64,000 bases of DNA from Yeosuana aquiaggeris (GTDB lineage: Bacteria > Bacteroidota > Bacteroidia > Flavobacteriales > Flavobacteriaceae). The DNA lies in contig NZ_JBAWKC010000001.1 in the NCBI RefSeq assembly GCF_044003965.1, positions 992,001 to 1,056,000 of the forward strand, given 5' to 3'. The notes beneath the pieces were generated by a model, which saw only the letters and a program-made list of their open reading frames with translations, did no database searches and was not told the origin of the DNA. The translations under genes were made by a program, and so were the position numbers. Below, one piece after another: positions 1 to 8,188 of this stretch. Position 1 is the stretch's first letter. Each line of letters starts with the position of its first letter.

Positions 1-594
1 GAGAGTGTTTTAGATAAGCTGCCTGAGAGCTATAACATGTATTTTACAAATCTTGGAGGGCTAGTGAGTTCTGTACTATTGTTTGGTCATTCACCATCAC
101 TCATGATATATAAGAGCCCTTTAGAAGAAACTAAGGATAAAGATAAAGAAGTTGGACCTAATGTAGGGTTTCATATATTTAATCCTGTTGCTAATGAAAT
201 TGAAGCTAAAATGAATGGAAGAGACTTTAGAGATGAGCTGGTTTCAAATATGATGCATTTTTCAATTATTAATATACCTATTGTGCCCTTAATAGCAAAA
301 TTTTATCGAGACGAAGCTTTATATAAATACACAGAGGTATTTGCACTCTATTCGCCAAGTGAGTTGGAGCTATTAAAACTATTAAAGCAAAAGGATTTTC
401 AGCAGATAAGGATTTACAGGAGTCATAATAAAGAAACCTTTGAAGTAGAAATTACCAGTGAACAAGACCTAAAGAATAATGAGGCGCAGGTTGTGAGAAC
501 CTTACTTGGTTTAAAGAAATATGAGCGTGCTGAAGTCATCTTTAGAAACGATAAGCACATAGTGATTAAAAATATAATAAAACATCAAATATAG
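1..594 (+). CDS. Hypothetical protein, C-terminal part (gene begins before the window)
   Basis: The reading frame is open from the first base, so the first in-window ATG at 37 is probably internal and the 5' end lies outside. About 197 residues are visible, ending in a lysine-rich tail. I do not recognise the family. The protein is mixed polar and hydrophobic, with one hydrophobic stretch (about residues 80-105 of the visible part, including NIPIVPLIAKF) and no clear catalytic motif. It sits about 220 bases upstream of a large serine recombinase on the same strand, so it is most likely cargo of the integrated element whose right end is at the tRNA-Phe gene. Function unknown. Confidence 0.6.
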   Translation, partial: ESVLDKLPESYNMYFTNLGGLVSSVLLFGHSPSLMIYKSPLEETKDKDKEVGPNVGFHIFNPVANEIEAKMNGRDFRDELVSNMMHFSIINIPIVPLIAKFYRDEALYKYTEVFALYSPSELELLKLLKQKDFQQIRIYRSHNKETFEVEITSEQDLKNNEAQVVRTLLGLKKYERAEVIFRNDKHIVIKNIIKHQI

Positions 595-674
595 TCCTAA
601 GTAGCCCTTAGCACTTCATCTCCAAAAGTGTGATAACAATAGTAGCTCTATTCTTATCCACTATATTGGAAATC

Positions 675-803
675 GTGAATTTTAAAGAAGCAAAAACAAT
701 ATTAAATGCTAATAGAGAAGAAAAACTAAATGATACAGAAGTAAAGCAAGTTTTAAAAATACTAGAACAATTTGCCCTTATGAGTGTAGAACTATTTAAA
801 TAA
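675..803 (+). CDS. Possible small protein upstream of the serine recombinase
   Basis: A frame of 42 codons starts with GTG at 675 (MNFKEAKTIL...) and stops with TAA at 801-803, nine bases before the recombinase ATG. The frame is also open upstream as far as about 621 but without an ATG; a TTG at 666 is the other possible start. The peptide is charged and probably helical (REEKLNDTEVKQVLKILEQF). Small helical proteins directly upstream of recombinases are common in flavobacterial elements, so it may be translated together with the recombinase, as a regulator or directionality factor. That role is inference; only the frame and its position are seen. Confidence 0.4.
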   Translation: MNFKEAKTILNANREEKLNDTEVKQVLKILEQFALMSVELFK

Positions 804-812
804 ATCTGAATT

Positions 813-2387
813 ATGAAAAGAGCAGCAATTATGAGCCGTGTAAGCAGTGACGAACAAGCTAAGGGCTATAGTTTAGATGTACAGTTTGAGCAACTAACAA
901 AATACTGTCAGCGTCAGAGTATAGAAATAGTCAAACATTATAGGGAAGACCATTCCGCTATAAATTTCAATAGGCCAGAATTTCAAAAGTTTCTGGAATA
1001 CGCAAAAAAAAATAAACATCAGATTGACTATTTATTCATAACCACTTGGGACAGATTTTCCAGAAATATGACAGAGGCCAACTTAATGTTAAGAACGTTG
1101 AATGCTTTAGGAATTGAAGTTCAAGCTATAGAGCAGCCTATTGATTTTTCAATCCCCGAGAATAAAGCAATGTTAGCACTCTATTTAATATTTCCCGAAA
1201 TAGATAACGACAGACGCTCATTAAAGATTAAAGGAGGAATACGGGGCTCCTTAAAAGCAGGGAGATGGTGCAGACAAGCTCCAGTAGGTTATGAGAACTC
1301 TAGAGATACAGAAAACAAACCTATAATTATCCCAAGTGACAAAGCGCAACATATCCAATATGCATTTCATGCCATTGTTAATGGGAAATCACAATCCGAA
1401 ATAAGAAATGATTTAAAAGTAAAAGGTGTTACTATTACGAGAAATAATATATCATTGATACTCCGAAATCCTATTTATATGCGAAAAATTGTTGTTCCAG
1501 CCCATGAGGAAGAACCAAAAGTATTAGTTGAAGGAGTCCATGATGGTATAATATCTGAAGAATTATTTTATCAGGTTCAAAACATATTAAGCAAAAGAAA
1601 GAGGAAATCTAATAAACCTGTTTATAATACGAAACGAGACGAGTTACCCCTTAGAGGGCTTATTTATTGTTCCAAATGTCAAGGTAAGATGACCGGAAGT
1701 CCTTCAAGGAGTCAAAATGGGAATCAATATTTTTATTATCATTGCAATCATTGTAAATCAGAACGAATATCTGCTATAAAACTTAATAAAACAATAGAAT
1801 CTATATTAAATGATTTTAAATTCACAAAGGGAGCAGAGACGCTATATGAAATGTTGGTTAAAGAATTGCTTTCAGGCAATGAACAGCAATTAGCAAAAAA
1901 GAAGGATAAATTAAAGAATGAAGTTGAAGAGCTAACAAAACGTTTAGAAAATCTTCAAGATTTACTGGTTGATGGTAAAATTAATTCTGAAGCTTATTCT
2001 GATGCTAATCATAGATATAGTTCAAAACGCGAGGAATTAAAACAGCAACTCAATGATATGCAATCCACTAATAATCAGTACAAAGTCTGGATAAACAAGG
2101 GAGTTCACTTGTTGAAAGACCTAAAAAAACACTATAAGCTATCTACAGTAGAACAAAAACAGAAGTTAATAAGTTCTATATTTCCTGAAAATCTTTATTT
2201 TGAAGAGGATCAATGTCGAACTGAAAGAATTAACGATGTTTTGAGGTTTATCTTGCAGATAGACAAGAGTTTAGATAATAAAAAAAGAGGACAATTTTCA
2301 AATAAATTGAAGTTGTCCTCTCTGGTGGTGCCTCCAGGAATCGAACCAGGGACACAAGGATTTTCAGTCCTTTGCTCTACCAACTGA
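813..2387 (+). CDS. Large serine recombinase (site-specific integrase)
   Basis: This cuts and rejoins DNA to integrate or excise a mobile element. The N-terminal resolvase domain (about 1-150) has the catalytic Ser11 in SRVSSDEQ and the family WDRFSRN motif at 79-85. A recombinase domain follows (about 160-270), then a zinc ribbon with two cysteine pairs (CSKC near 285, CNHC near 311) and a coiled coil (about 345-420), as usual for large serine recombinases. The stop codon lies inside the tRNA-Phe gene: the last ~35 codons are the tRNA terminator and antisense tRNA sequence (VVPPGIEPGTQGFSVLC), so this tail was probably acquired on integration and the native end is uncertain. The element body lies to the left, outside the window. 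Start ATG at 813 fits the conserved N-terminus. Confidence 0.92.
   Translation: MKRAAIMSRVSSDEQAKGYSLDVQFEQLTKYCQRQSIEIVKHYREDHSAINFNRPEFQKFLEYAKKNKHQIDYLFITTWDRFSRNMTEANLMLRTLNALGIEVQAIEQPIDFSIPENKAMLALYLIFPEIDNDRRSLKIKGGIRGSLKAGRWCRQAPVGYENSRDTENKPIIIPSDKAQHIQYAFHAIVNGKSQSEIRNDLKVKGVTITRNNISLILRNPIYMRKIVVPAHEEEPKVLVEGVHDGIISEELFYQVQNILSKRKRKSNKPVYNTKRDELPLRGLIYCSKCQGKMTGSPSRSQNGNQYFYYHCNHCKSERISAIKLNKTIESILNDFKFTKGAETLYEMLVKELLSGNEQQLAKKKDKLKNEVEELTKRLENLQDLLVDGKINSEAYSDANHRYSSKREELKQQLNDMQSTNNQYKVWINKGVHLLKDLKKHYKLSTVEQKQKLISSIFPENLYFEEDQCRTERINDVLRFILQIDKSLDNKKRGQFSNKLKLSSLVVPPGIEPGTQGFSVLCSTN
2286..2321 (-). terminator. Terminator of tRNA-Phe
   Basis: A 9-bp stem (2286-2294 with 2313-2321, AGAGGACAA/TTGTCCTCT) is extended by an inner TTCAA/TTGAA stem. 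On the minus strand it is followed by a T-tract (seen as the A-run at 2281-2286). It lies just 3' of tRNA-Phe and is read through as coding sequence by the recombinase frame on the plus strand. Confidence 0.85.
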
Positions 2388-2398
2388 GCTAAGGCACC
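2323..2398 (-). tRNA. tRNA-Phe (GAA)
   Basis: On the minus strand a full cloverleaf folds: acceptor GGTGCCT pairs with AGGCACC, D-arm GCTC/GAGC, anticodon stem AAGGA/TCCTT with loop CTGAAAA (anticodon GAA, Phe), T-arm CCTGG/CCAGG with TTCGATT, discriminator A. A 3' CCA appears encoded at 2325-2323. The gene is the likely integration target of the recombinase element on its 3' side. Confidence 0.97.
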
Positions 2399-2417
2399 AG
2401 CTGCATAAATGCGGTTG

Positions 2418-2449
2418 CAAATATATATTCATTTTTATTATTCGCCAAA
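2418..2449 (-). promoter_or_regulatory. Promoter of tRNA-Phe
   Basis: Minus strand -7 box TATATTTG (2418-2425), matching the Bacteroidota TAnnTTTG consensus, and a TTTG -33 box (2446-2449) with a 20-bp spacer. The -7 box is 20 bases upstream of the mature tRNA. This is the best two-part promoter match in the window. Confidence 0.7.
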
Positions 2450-2499
2450 AGAAAAATTATAAAAAATGGTTTTGTAAATTTACCGTTTTCAATATAAGC

Positions 2500-3231
2500 A
2501 TGAATTTAGTTATAGATATTGGTAATTCTTTAGTGAAACTCGCTGTTTTTGAGGACACTAAAATAATATACAAAAAAGCCATCCAGTTAGATTTTATTTT
2601 AAAACATGTTGATTTATTAAGAAAAGAATTCAAAACTATTAATAAAACAATAATTTCTTCCGTCGGAAGACTAAAAAAAGCGGATATAACTTACCTAAAG
2701 AAAAATTTCGACCTAGTTGAACTAAATAATACTGCAAAATTACCATTTAAGAATTGTTATGAAACTCCAAATACTTTGGGGATGGATAGAGTGGCTTTAG
2801 TTAGTGCTGCAATTCAACAATATCCTGGTAGTAATGTCTTAATTATTGATGCTGGTACTTGTATAACATATGATTTTGTTTCTGATAAGAATGAGTACTT
2901 GGGAGGTGCCATTTCACCTGGGATAAGGATGCGTTATCAATCATTAAATAATTTAACAGCAAAATTGCCGTTGTTAGAAACGGAGGAGCCTAAAAACATC
3001 ATTGGTAATTCAACAAATAATTCAATTCATTCTGGTGTTGTATTTGGTGTTTTAAAGGAAATTGAAGGGGTTATAGATGCATACAGGTTAAATTATAAAG
3101 ATTTAACAGTTATTTTAACAGGTGGTGATACTAATTTCTTGTCAAAACAATTAAAAAGTAGCATATTTGCCAACTCTAATTTTCTTTTAGAGGGATTGAA
3201 CTTTTTATTACAATTTAATTCAAAAGAATGA
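2500..3231 (+). CDS. coaX: Type III pantothenate kinase
   Basis: This phosphorylates pantothenate with ATP in the first step of coenzyme A synthesis; type III enzymes belong to the ASKHA fold and are cytoplasmic. The phosphate-binding motif DIGNS is at residues 6-10, GMDRVALVSAA lies around 93-105, DAGTCITYD starts near 117, and the LGGAISPG motif follows. The length of 243 residues is normal for the family. The stop overlaps the ATG of the next gene by 4 bases (ATGA), so it heads a translationally coupled run of genes for envelope proteins. A TAAATTTA sequence about 25 bases upstream only loosely resembles a -7 box. Confidence 0.97.
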   Translation: MNLVIDIGNSLVKLAVFEDTKIIYKKAIQLDFILKHVDLLRKEFKTINKTIISSVGRLKKADITYLKKNFDLVELNNTAKLPFKNCYETPNTLGMDRVALVSAAIQQYPGSNVLIIDAGTCITYDFVSDKNEYLGGAISPGIRMRYQSLNNLTAKLPLLETEEPKNIIGNSTNNSIHSGVVFGVLKEIEGVIDAYRLNYKDLTVILTGGDTNFLSKQLKSSIFANSNFLLEGLNFLLQFNSKE

Positions 3232-4541
3232 TTAAAAAACTTGTATTAGTTTTTGTAGCTTTTATCACTATTCAAAGTTATGCTCAACAAGGAACAGCTT
3301 CACCATATTCATTTTATGGTATTGGCAGTTTAAAATTTAAAGGTACTGTTGAGAACAGAAGTATGGGAAGATTGAGTATTTATAATGATAGTATTCATAT
3401 TAATTTAAGAAATCCGGCTTCATATGCTTCAGAAAATTTAACTTCTCCAGGTTTTAATGGAGAAAGCAGACCGGTTAAATATACGGTAGGTGGAGGCTTT
3501 TCAAATTTGAATTTTAAAAGTGAGACGAGTAGTGCTAAAGCCTCATCTTCTACATTTAATTATTTGGCTCTTTCTATTCCTGTTGGTAAGTTTGGTGTTG
3601 GGTTTAGTTTACTGCCTCAAACGGCTGTTGGTTATAAATTGGAAAATTTAAATGATGACGGTGATTTAATTAATCAATATAAAGGTGAAGGCGGACTTAA
3701 TAAAGTGAATATAGGGATAGGATATCTTTTGGCCAAAGGATTAAGTATTGGCGTTGATGCCAATTATAACTTTGGAAATATTCAAAACAATATTGTTGAA
3801 TATTCTTATGATGCTGACGGTTTGATTTTGCAATATCAATCTAAGGAGGGTAATAGATCAGATTTAAGTGGTATCAATTTTAATTTGGGCTTGTCCTATA
3901 AAACTAAATTAAATGATAAGCTTGAATTAATTTCGGGTCTGACCTATGCGCCAGAGAGTAACTTAGCTTCAAATAATCAAAGAATAATTTCAACCATAAC
4001 TATTAATCCATCTACAGGAAGTGAATTTTTAGTGAATTCATTTGAAGCAGATTTAGACGCTCAAGGATTAAAGAGGACTGATTTAACTATGCCCTCTAAA
4101 TTATCTTTTGGAGCAGGTATAGGGAAGCCAAGATCTTGGTTTGTTGGGGCAGAATATACTGCTGAAAACACGAGTAAGTTTTATAATCCGCTTTATAGCA
4201 GTTTAACAACTAAATATGAAGATGCCTATAATATTTCTTTAGGCGGATTTTTTATTCCTAGATACAATTCATTCAATAGCTATTATAAACGTATTGTTTA
4301 TAGGGCAGGATTACATTATGAAAATACAGGATTAAATATAAATAATGAGTCTATTAAAGAGTTTGGCATATCTTTTGGTTTAGGGTTACCAGTAGGGACC
4401 TTATTTTCAAATGCTAATTTAGGTTTTGAAATTGGACAACGAGGAACAACAAATAATAATTTAATACAAGAGAATTTTGTTAATTTTCAATTAAGTTTAT
4501 CTTTGAATGACAGATGGTTCCAAAAAAGGAAATATGATTAA
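3228..4541 (+). CDS. Outer membrane beta-barrel protein of unknown function
   Basis: The protein starts with a signal peptide (MIKKLVLVFVAFITIQSYAQ, cleavage probably after SYA) and continues as 437 residues of alternating polar and aromatic strands rich in G, N, S and F, as in outer membrane barrels of the FadL/OmpP1-like kind. Residues LRNPASYAS near 62-70 resemble the N-terminal region of Bacteroidota transport-type barrel proteins. The position between coaX and the TPR gene, with a 4-base overlap with coaX, suggests co-expression with lptC and hence envelope biogenesis. The transported substrate, if any, cannot be read from the sequence. Confidence 0.8.
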   Translation: MIKKLVLVFVAFITIQSYAQQGTASPYSFYGIGSLKFKGTVENRSMGRLSIYNDSIHINLRNPASYASENLTSPGFNGESRPVKYTVGGGFSNLNFKSETSSAKASSSTFNYLALSIPVGKFGVGFSLLPQTAVGYKLENLNDDGDLINQYKGEGGLNKVNIGIGYLLAKGLSIGVDANYNFGNIQNNIVEYSYDADGLILQYQSKEGNRSDLSGINFNLGLSYKTKLNDKLELISGLTYAPESNLASNNQRIISTITINPSTGSEFLVNSFEADLDAQGLKRTDLTMPSKLSFGAGIGKPRSWFVGAEYTAENTSKFYNPLYSSLTTKYEDAYNISLGGFFIPRYNSFNSYYKRIVYRAGLHYENTGLNINNESIKEFGISFGLGLPVGTLFSNANLGFEIGQRGTTNNNLIQENFVNFQLSLSLNDRWFQKRKYD

Positions 4542-4559
4542 CAACATAATATTATTATC

Positions 4560-5942
4560 ATGAAAACGAGAATTACTTTTTTATTAGCTTTTTTATTTTT
4601 CGCAAGCAATTTGAGTTTTGCTCAGCAAGACGAAGAATGCATGACTAAGCTTTCCATATTTCACGAATATGTAAAGGCTAAAAATTTTGATGCAGCTTAC
4701 CAACCCTGGATGGATGTAAGAAACAAATGTCCAAAATTCAATAATGCTATTTACATTGATGGCGAGAAAATATTAGAAGATAAAATTGAAAAATCTTCTG
4801 GTGCTGAAAAAGAAACTTGGATAAATGATCTTATAAAACTTTGGGAAGAAAGAGCTGAGCATTTTTCAAGTAAAACGCCTAAAGGAGAATATGCTGCCCA
4901 AGCATGTCAATTGCTTTACGATAATAAATATGTTATGCATAAAAACACAGAAGAACTTTACGCATGTTTTGATGCCGCATATAAATTGGACAAGGAAACA
5001 TTCACAAATCCAAAAAGTTTATATACTTATTTTTCTTTAATGGTTGATTTGTATGATGCCGAGAAAAAAACAGCTGCAGAGTTATTTAATAAATATGATG
5101 ATGTTGTTGAAAAGGTTGAAGGTGAAGTTAAAAATTATTCTGAAAATTTAAATACACTAATTGAAAAGGAAGATGCCGGAACAGCGTTAAGTAGTAAAGA
5201 GACCAGATTAAAAAGTTATTATGAAAGCTATTTAGGAGCTTATGATCAGATATCTGATGGCATTGATAAGAAATTAGGGGATAGAGCAAATTGCGAAAAT
5301 TTAATTCCTTTATATCAAAGGGATTTTGATAACAATAAAGGAAATGCAGTTTGGTTGCAAAGAGCGGCAGGTAAAATGTCTGAAAAGGAATGTACAGATG
5401 ACCCACTCTTCTTTAAATTAGTGAATGCTTATCATGACTTGAGTCCGTCTGCAAATTCTGCTTACTATTTAGGGATCTTAAAAGATAAGGAAGGTAAATC
5501 TAACGAAGCAATTGCTTTTTATGAAGAATCTATTAAGTTAGAAAAGGATAACTTTAAAAAAGCTAAACTTAACAATAATATTGGCTTAAAGTTAAAAGCT
5601 AAAGGTAGCTATGGAAGAGCGAGAGGTTTCTTTAGAGAATCACTTAGGTTAAATCCTTCAAATGGGCATCCTTATTTGTCAATAGCTGCTATGTATGCCG
5701 CAAGTGCTAATGATTGTGGAGATACTAACTTTAATAAGAGAGCGACGTTTTGGTTAGCTGCAGAGGAAGCCAGAAAAGCAGGTAGAGTAGATCCAACTTT
5801 AAAAGGCGCATCAGCTCAAACAGCGGAAAACTATATGGCAAAAGCACCAACAAAAGCTGAAATATTTAGTGCAGGAAATTCAGGTCAAACCATTAATATT
5901 GGATGTTGGATTGGAGCTTCTGTTGTAGTGCCAAAAATTTAA
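4560..5942 (+). CDS. Exported tetratricopeptide-repeat protein
   Basis: A signal peptide (about 1-21, ending LSFAQ) precedes 440 residues of helical repeats. Clear TPR-like helices are seen around 298-375 (AYYLGILKDKEGKSNEAIAF, then ARGFFRESLRLNPSNGHPYL). TPR proteins are protein-interaction scaffolds; here the site would be the periplasm or the periplasmic face of the outer membrane. The gene starts 18 bases after the barrel-protein gene, and its TAA shares one base with the lptC ATG. The context suggests assembly or stability of an envelope complex, but the partner is unknown. Eight cysteines are spread along the mature chain, more than usual for these proteins. Confidence 0.82.
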   Translation: MKTRITFLLAFLFFASNLSFAQQDEECMTKLSIFHEYVKAKNFDAAYQPWMDVRNKCPKFNNAIYIDGEKILEDKIEKSSGAEKETWINDLIKLWEERAEHFSSKTPKGEYAAQACQLLYDNKYVMHKNTEELYACFDAAYKLDKETFTNPKSLYTYFSLMVDLYDAEKKTAAELFNKYDDVVEKVEGEVKNYSENLNTLIEKEDAGTALSSKETRLKSYYESYLGAYDQISDGIDKKLGDRANCENLIPLYQRDFDNNKGNAVWLQRAAGKMSEKECTDDPLFFKLVNAYHDLSPSANSAYYLGILKDKEGKSNEAIAFYEESIKLEKDNFKKAKLNNNIGLKLKAKGSYGRARGFFRESLRLNPSNGHPYLSIAAMYAASANDCGDTNFNKRATFWLAAEEARKAGRVDPTLKGASAQTAENYMAKAPTKAEIFSAGNSGQTINIGCWIGASVVVPKI

Positions 5943-6496
5943 TGAGACTAAACAAAAAAAATATCATATTATTCATGGTCACCGTATTTGCGGTGACCAT
6001 GTTTTTTTCATGTAAAAATAACTTAAAAGAGGTTCAGAAAATTGGGATATCTGAAAATGAACCTATAGGAATTGCTGAAAATATTAATTTAAAATATACA
6101 GATTCCGGAAAGATCAAAGCCATTCTTTTAAGTCCCAAAATGTTAGATTATAGAAACAGGTCTTTTTCTTCAAGTGAATTTCCAGATGGAATAAACCTTA
6201 CTTTGTTTGATGAAGAAAATCAAAAAAGTACAGTGGTGGCAGATTATGCCATTGTTTATAATAATACTGATTTAATGGATTTACAAGGCAACGTGGTTAT
6301 TGCTACAAAAGATAATGACACTTTGTTTGCTGAACAGTTGTATTATGACCAGAAAAAGGAATGGTTATTTACCAATAAACCGGTGACTTTCAGAACAGGT
6401 TTAGATTTAATCCATGGAAACGGTTTTGATTCTGACTCTAAGTTTACCAATGCAGAAGTGCTTGAAATAAGTGGTATTATTACCGTAAATGATTAA
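5942..6496 (+). CDS. lptC: LPS export protein LptC (lipoprotein-like form)
   Basis: LptC joins the inner-membrane LptBFG transporter to the periplasmic LptA bridge and helps move lipopolysaccharide to the outer membrane. The 184-residue product has an N-terminal hydrophobic segment ending in a lipobox-like FFSC (Cys near residue 20), followed by beta-rich sequence with the OstA/LptC-type pattern LTLFDEENQ...ADYAIVYNNTDLMDLQGNV. I chose the ATG at 5942 (overlapping the upstream stop by one base) over a longer frame from 5903, because only this start puts the signal peptide at the N-terminus. Codons 11-20 form a perfect terminator-like hairpin; see separate entry. Confidence 0.88.
   Translation: MRLNKKNIILFMVTVFAVTMFFSCKNNLKEVQKIGISENEPIGIAENINLKYTDSGKIKAILLSPKMLDYRNRSFSSSEFPDGINLTLFDEENQKSTVVADYAIVYNNTDLMDLQGNVVIATKDNDTLFAEQLYYDQKKEWLFTNKPVTFRTGLDLIHGNGFDSDSKFTNAEVLEISGIITVND
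5974..6008 (+). terminator. Terminator-like hairpin inside the lptC signal-peptide codons
   Basis: The arms CATGGTCACCG (5974-5984) and CGGTGACCATG (5991-6001) are perfect 11-bp complements around a 6-base loop, followed by seven T's (6002-6008). This has the form of an intrinsic terminator, but it sits 32 bases into the lptC reading frame and 32 bases after the stop of the TPR gene. It could attenuate transcription into lptC, or end the upstream transcript partially. Function is inference. Confidence 0.6.
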
Positions 6497-6532
6497 TAGG
6501 TAATAATAGAATTTCTCAAAATATTTTTTAAG

Positions 6533-6540
6533 TATCTTTG
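6533..6540 (+). promoter_or_regulatory. Candidate -7 box for the small membrane protein / CNNM gene pair
   Basis: TATCTTTG matches the Bacteroidota TAnnTTTG consensus and lies 22 bases upstream of the ATG at 6562. No convincing TTG is seen at the -33 position, so this is a half-match only. Confidence 0.45.
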
Positions 6541-6561
6541 TTCTTATTTTAATTATATTCT

Positions 6562-6756
6562 ATGATGCTAGCTAAGTTTTTTCAATACGCCTATTTAATT
6601 TTTGCGGTACTTTTTATTTATGATGGTATTTCAAAATGGAATAATGGGACGAATGGTTCTTATATTTCATTGGGATTAGCTGCTTTAGCAATCTTTATGT
6701 ATTTTTTCAGACAAAAATTTAGAAAGAAATATGAAAATAAAGACAAATCAAACTAA
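6562..6756 (+). CDS. Small two-helix membrane protein
   Basis: A 64-residue protein with two hydrophobic segments (about 6-20, AYLIFAVLFIYDGI, and 34-50, ISLGLAALAIFMYFF) and a basic, charged C-terminus (RQKFRKKYENKDKSN). The topology suggests a small inner-membrane protein with both ends on the same side. Its stop codon is directly followed by the ATG of the CNNM/CBS gene with no spacer, which implies translational coupling and a related role. The ATG at 6565 is an equally possible start. No named family recognised. Confidence 0.65.
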   Translation: MMLAKFFQYAYLIFAVLFIYDGISKWNNGTNGSYISLGLAALAIFMYFFRQKFRKKYENKDKSN

Positions 6757-8046
6757 ATGAGTCTTTACGTAATTATCATACTTATTTCTTTATTAGCCTC
6801 GGCCTTTTTTTCAGGGATGGAGATTGCTTATGTTTCTTCAAACAAAATCCATATTGAAATTGAAAAAAAGCAAGAGGGTCTTTTAGCTAAAATTTTAACC
6901 AAACTTACAGCAAAACCTTCTAAATATATTGCTACCATGCTTATTGGTAATAATATAGCTTTAGTAATTTACGGGTTTTTTATGGGTGATTTATTGGTGC
7001 AATGGTTTCAATCTATGCTGCCTTTGTCATCAAGTTTTTTAAACTATTTACTTACAGATTTAAGTTTGTTAACACAAACGATTATATCTACACTTCTAAT
7101 TTTAATAACAGCTGAATTTTTACCAAAGGTTTTTTTTCAAATTTATGCCAACACTTTAATCAAGATATTAGCCTTACCGGCTTATATATTTTATCTGCTT
7201 TTTTCCTTGATTTCTGATTTTGTTATTTGGATATCAGATATGGTTTTAAGACAGTTTTTTAAAACGGAAGGAGATCAAATTCAACTGGCATTTACAAAAG
7301 TAGAGTTGGGGAATTATATAAGTGAGCAAATGGAATCAGTTGAGGAACATGATGAAGTAGATTCTGAAATACAAATATTTCAAAATGCACTTGAATTTTC
7401 TGAAGTCAAAGCGCGCGAAGTGATGGTTCCAAGAACTGAAATTATAGCTGTGGAATTACATAGTTCTATAAAAACCCTTAATGCCTTATTTACTGAGTCT
7501 GGTTGTACCAAAATATTAGTTTATAACGAAACTATTGATGATATACTTGGGTATGTGCATTCTTTTGAATTGTTTAAAAAGCCTAAATCTATTGAATCGA
7601 TAGTGTTACCGGTTGAGTTTGTCCCTGAGACGGTATTAATAAAAGATGTTCTTAATGTACTTATTAAAAAACGCAAGAGTATTGCTGTTGTTTTAGATGA
7701 ATATGGCGGTACTTCAGGAATTATGACGGTTGAAGATATTGTGGAAGAATTACTTGGAGAAATTGAAGATGAACATGATACAGATGATTTGATTGAGGAA
7801 AAAATTGATGAAGATACTTTTAAATTTTCCGCACGTTTAGATGTTGATTATATCAATGAAACCTATAAAATAAATCTTCCTGAAAATGAAAATTATGAAA
7901 CACTAGGTGGGTTAATAGTGAATCATACAGAAGAAATTCCCGAACAAAATGAAGTGGTTATTATTGATACCTTTCAATTCACTGTTTTAGAAGTTTCAAC
8001 CACTAAAATCGATTTAGTTGAACTCAAACTTTTAAAAGAAGATTAA
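6757..8046 (+). CDS. CNNM/CBS-domain transporter-like protein (HlyC/CorC family)
   Basis: The order of domains is characteristic. An N-terminal DUF21/CNNM membrane domain (about 1-190) has several hydrophobic helices and the SAFFSGMEIAY motif near 15-25. Two CBS domains follow (about 205-330, with REVMVPRTEI and AVVLDEYGGTSGIMTVEDI), then a C-terminal CorC_HlyC domain (about 345-429). The family is linked to magnesium and cobalt efflux or resistance; older annotation as hemolysin is misleading. The 429 residues are a typical length. The gene is fused in expression to the small membrane protein immediately upstream. Gliding-related homologues (GldE) share this architecture in Flavobacteria, so a GldE-like role is possible but not demonstrable here. 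Confidence 0.9.
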   Translation: MSLYVIIILISLLASAFFSGMEIAYVSSNKIHIEIEKKQEGLLAKILTKLTAKPSKYIATMLIGNNIALVIYGFFMGDLLVQWFQSMLPLSSSFLNYLLTDLSLLTQTIISTLLILITAEFLPKVFFQIYANTLIKILALPAYIFYLLFSLISDFVIWISDMVLRQFFKTEGDQIQLAFTKVELGNYISEQMESVEEHDEVDSEIQIFQNALEFSEVKAREVMVPRTEIIAVELHSSIKTLNALFTESGCTKILVYNETIDDILGYVHSFELFKKPKSIESIVLPVEFVPETVLIKDVLNVLIKKRKSIAVVLDEYGGTSGIMTVEDIVEELLGEIEDEHDTDDLIEEKIDEDTFKFSARLDVDYINETYKINLPENENYETLGGLIVNHTEEIPEQNEVVIIDTFQFTVLEVSTTKIDLVELKLLKED

Positions 8047-8188
8047 AATCATAATGTTTACATTAATTAAAGCATATTTCTATTTTATTATTAAATAGAA
8101 AATGGTATTTTCGCGCACAATATTTTGACAATAAACTAAACAAGCAAATAACCCTTTTTGGGGGTTTTAAAAATAATTTAATTTACAA

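Noticed and set aside
5903..5941. Longer start for lptC
   Set aside because: It would add 13 residues that overlap the TPR gene and push the signal peptide inward; the ATG at 5942 overlaps the upstream stop by one base and gives an N-terminal signal.
8148..8168. Short hairpin AACCC-T5-GGGTT before ppiD
   Set aside because: Only five base pairs and followed by a mixed TTTTAAAA tract; too weak to call a terminator.
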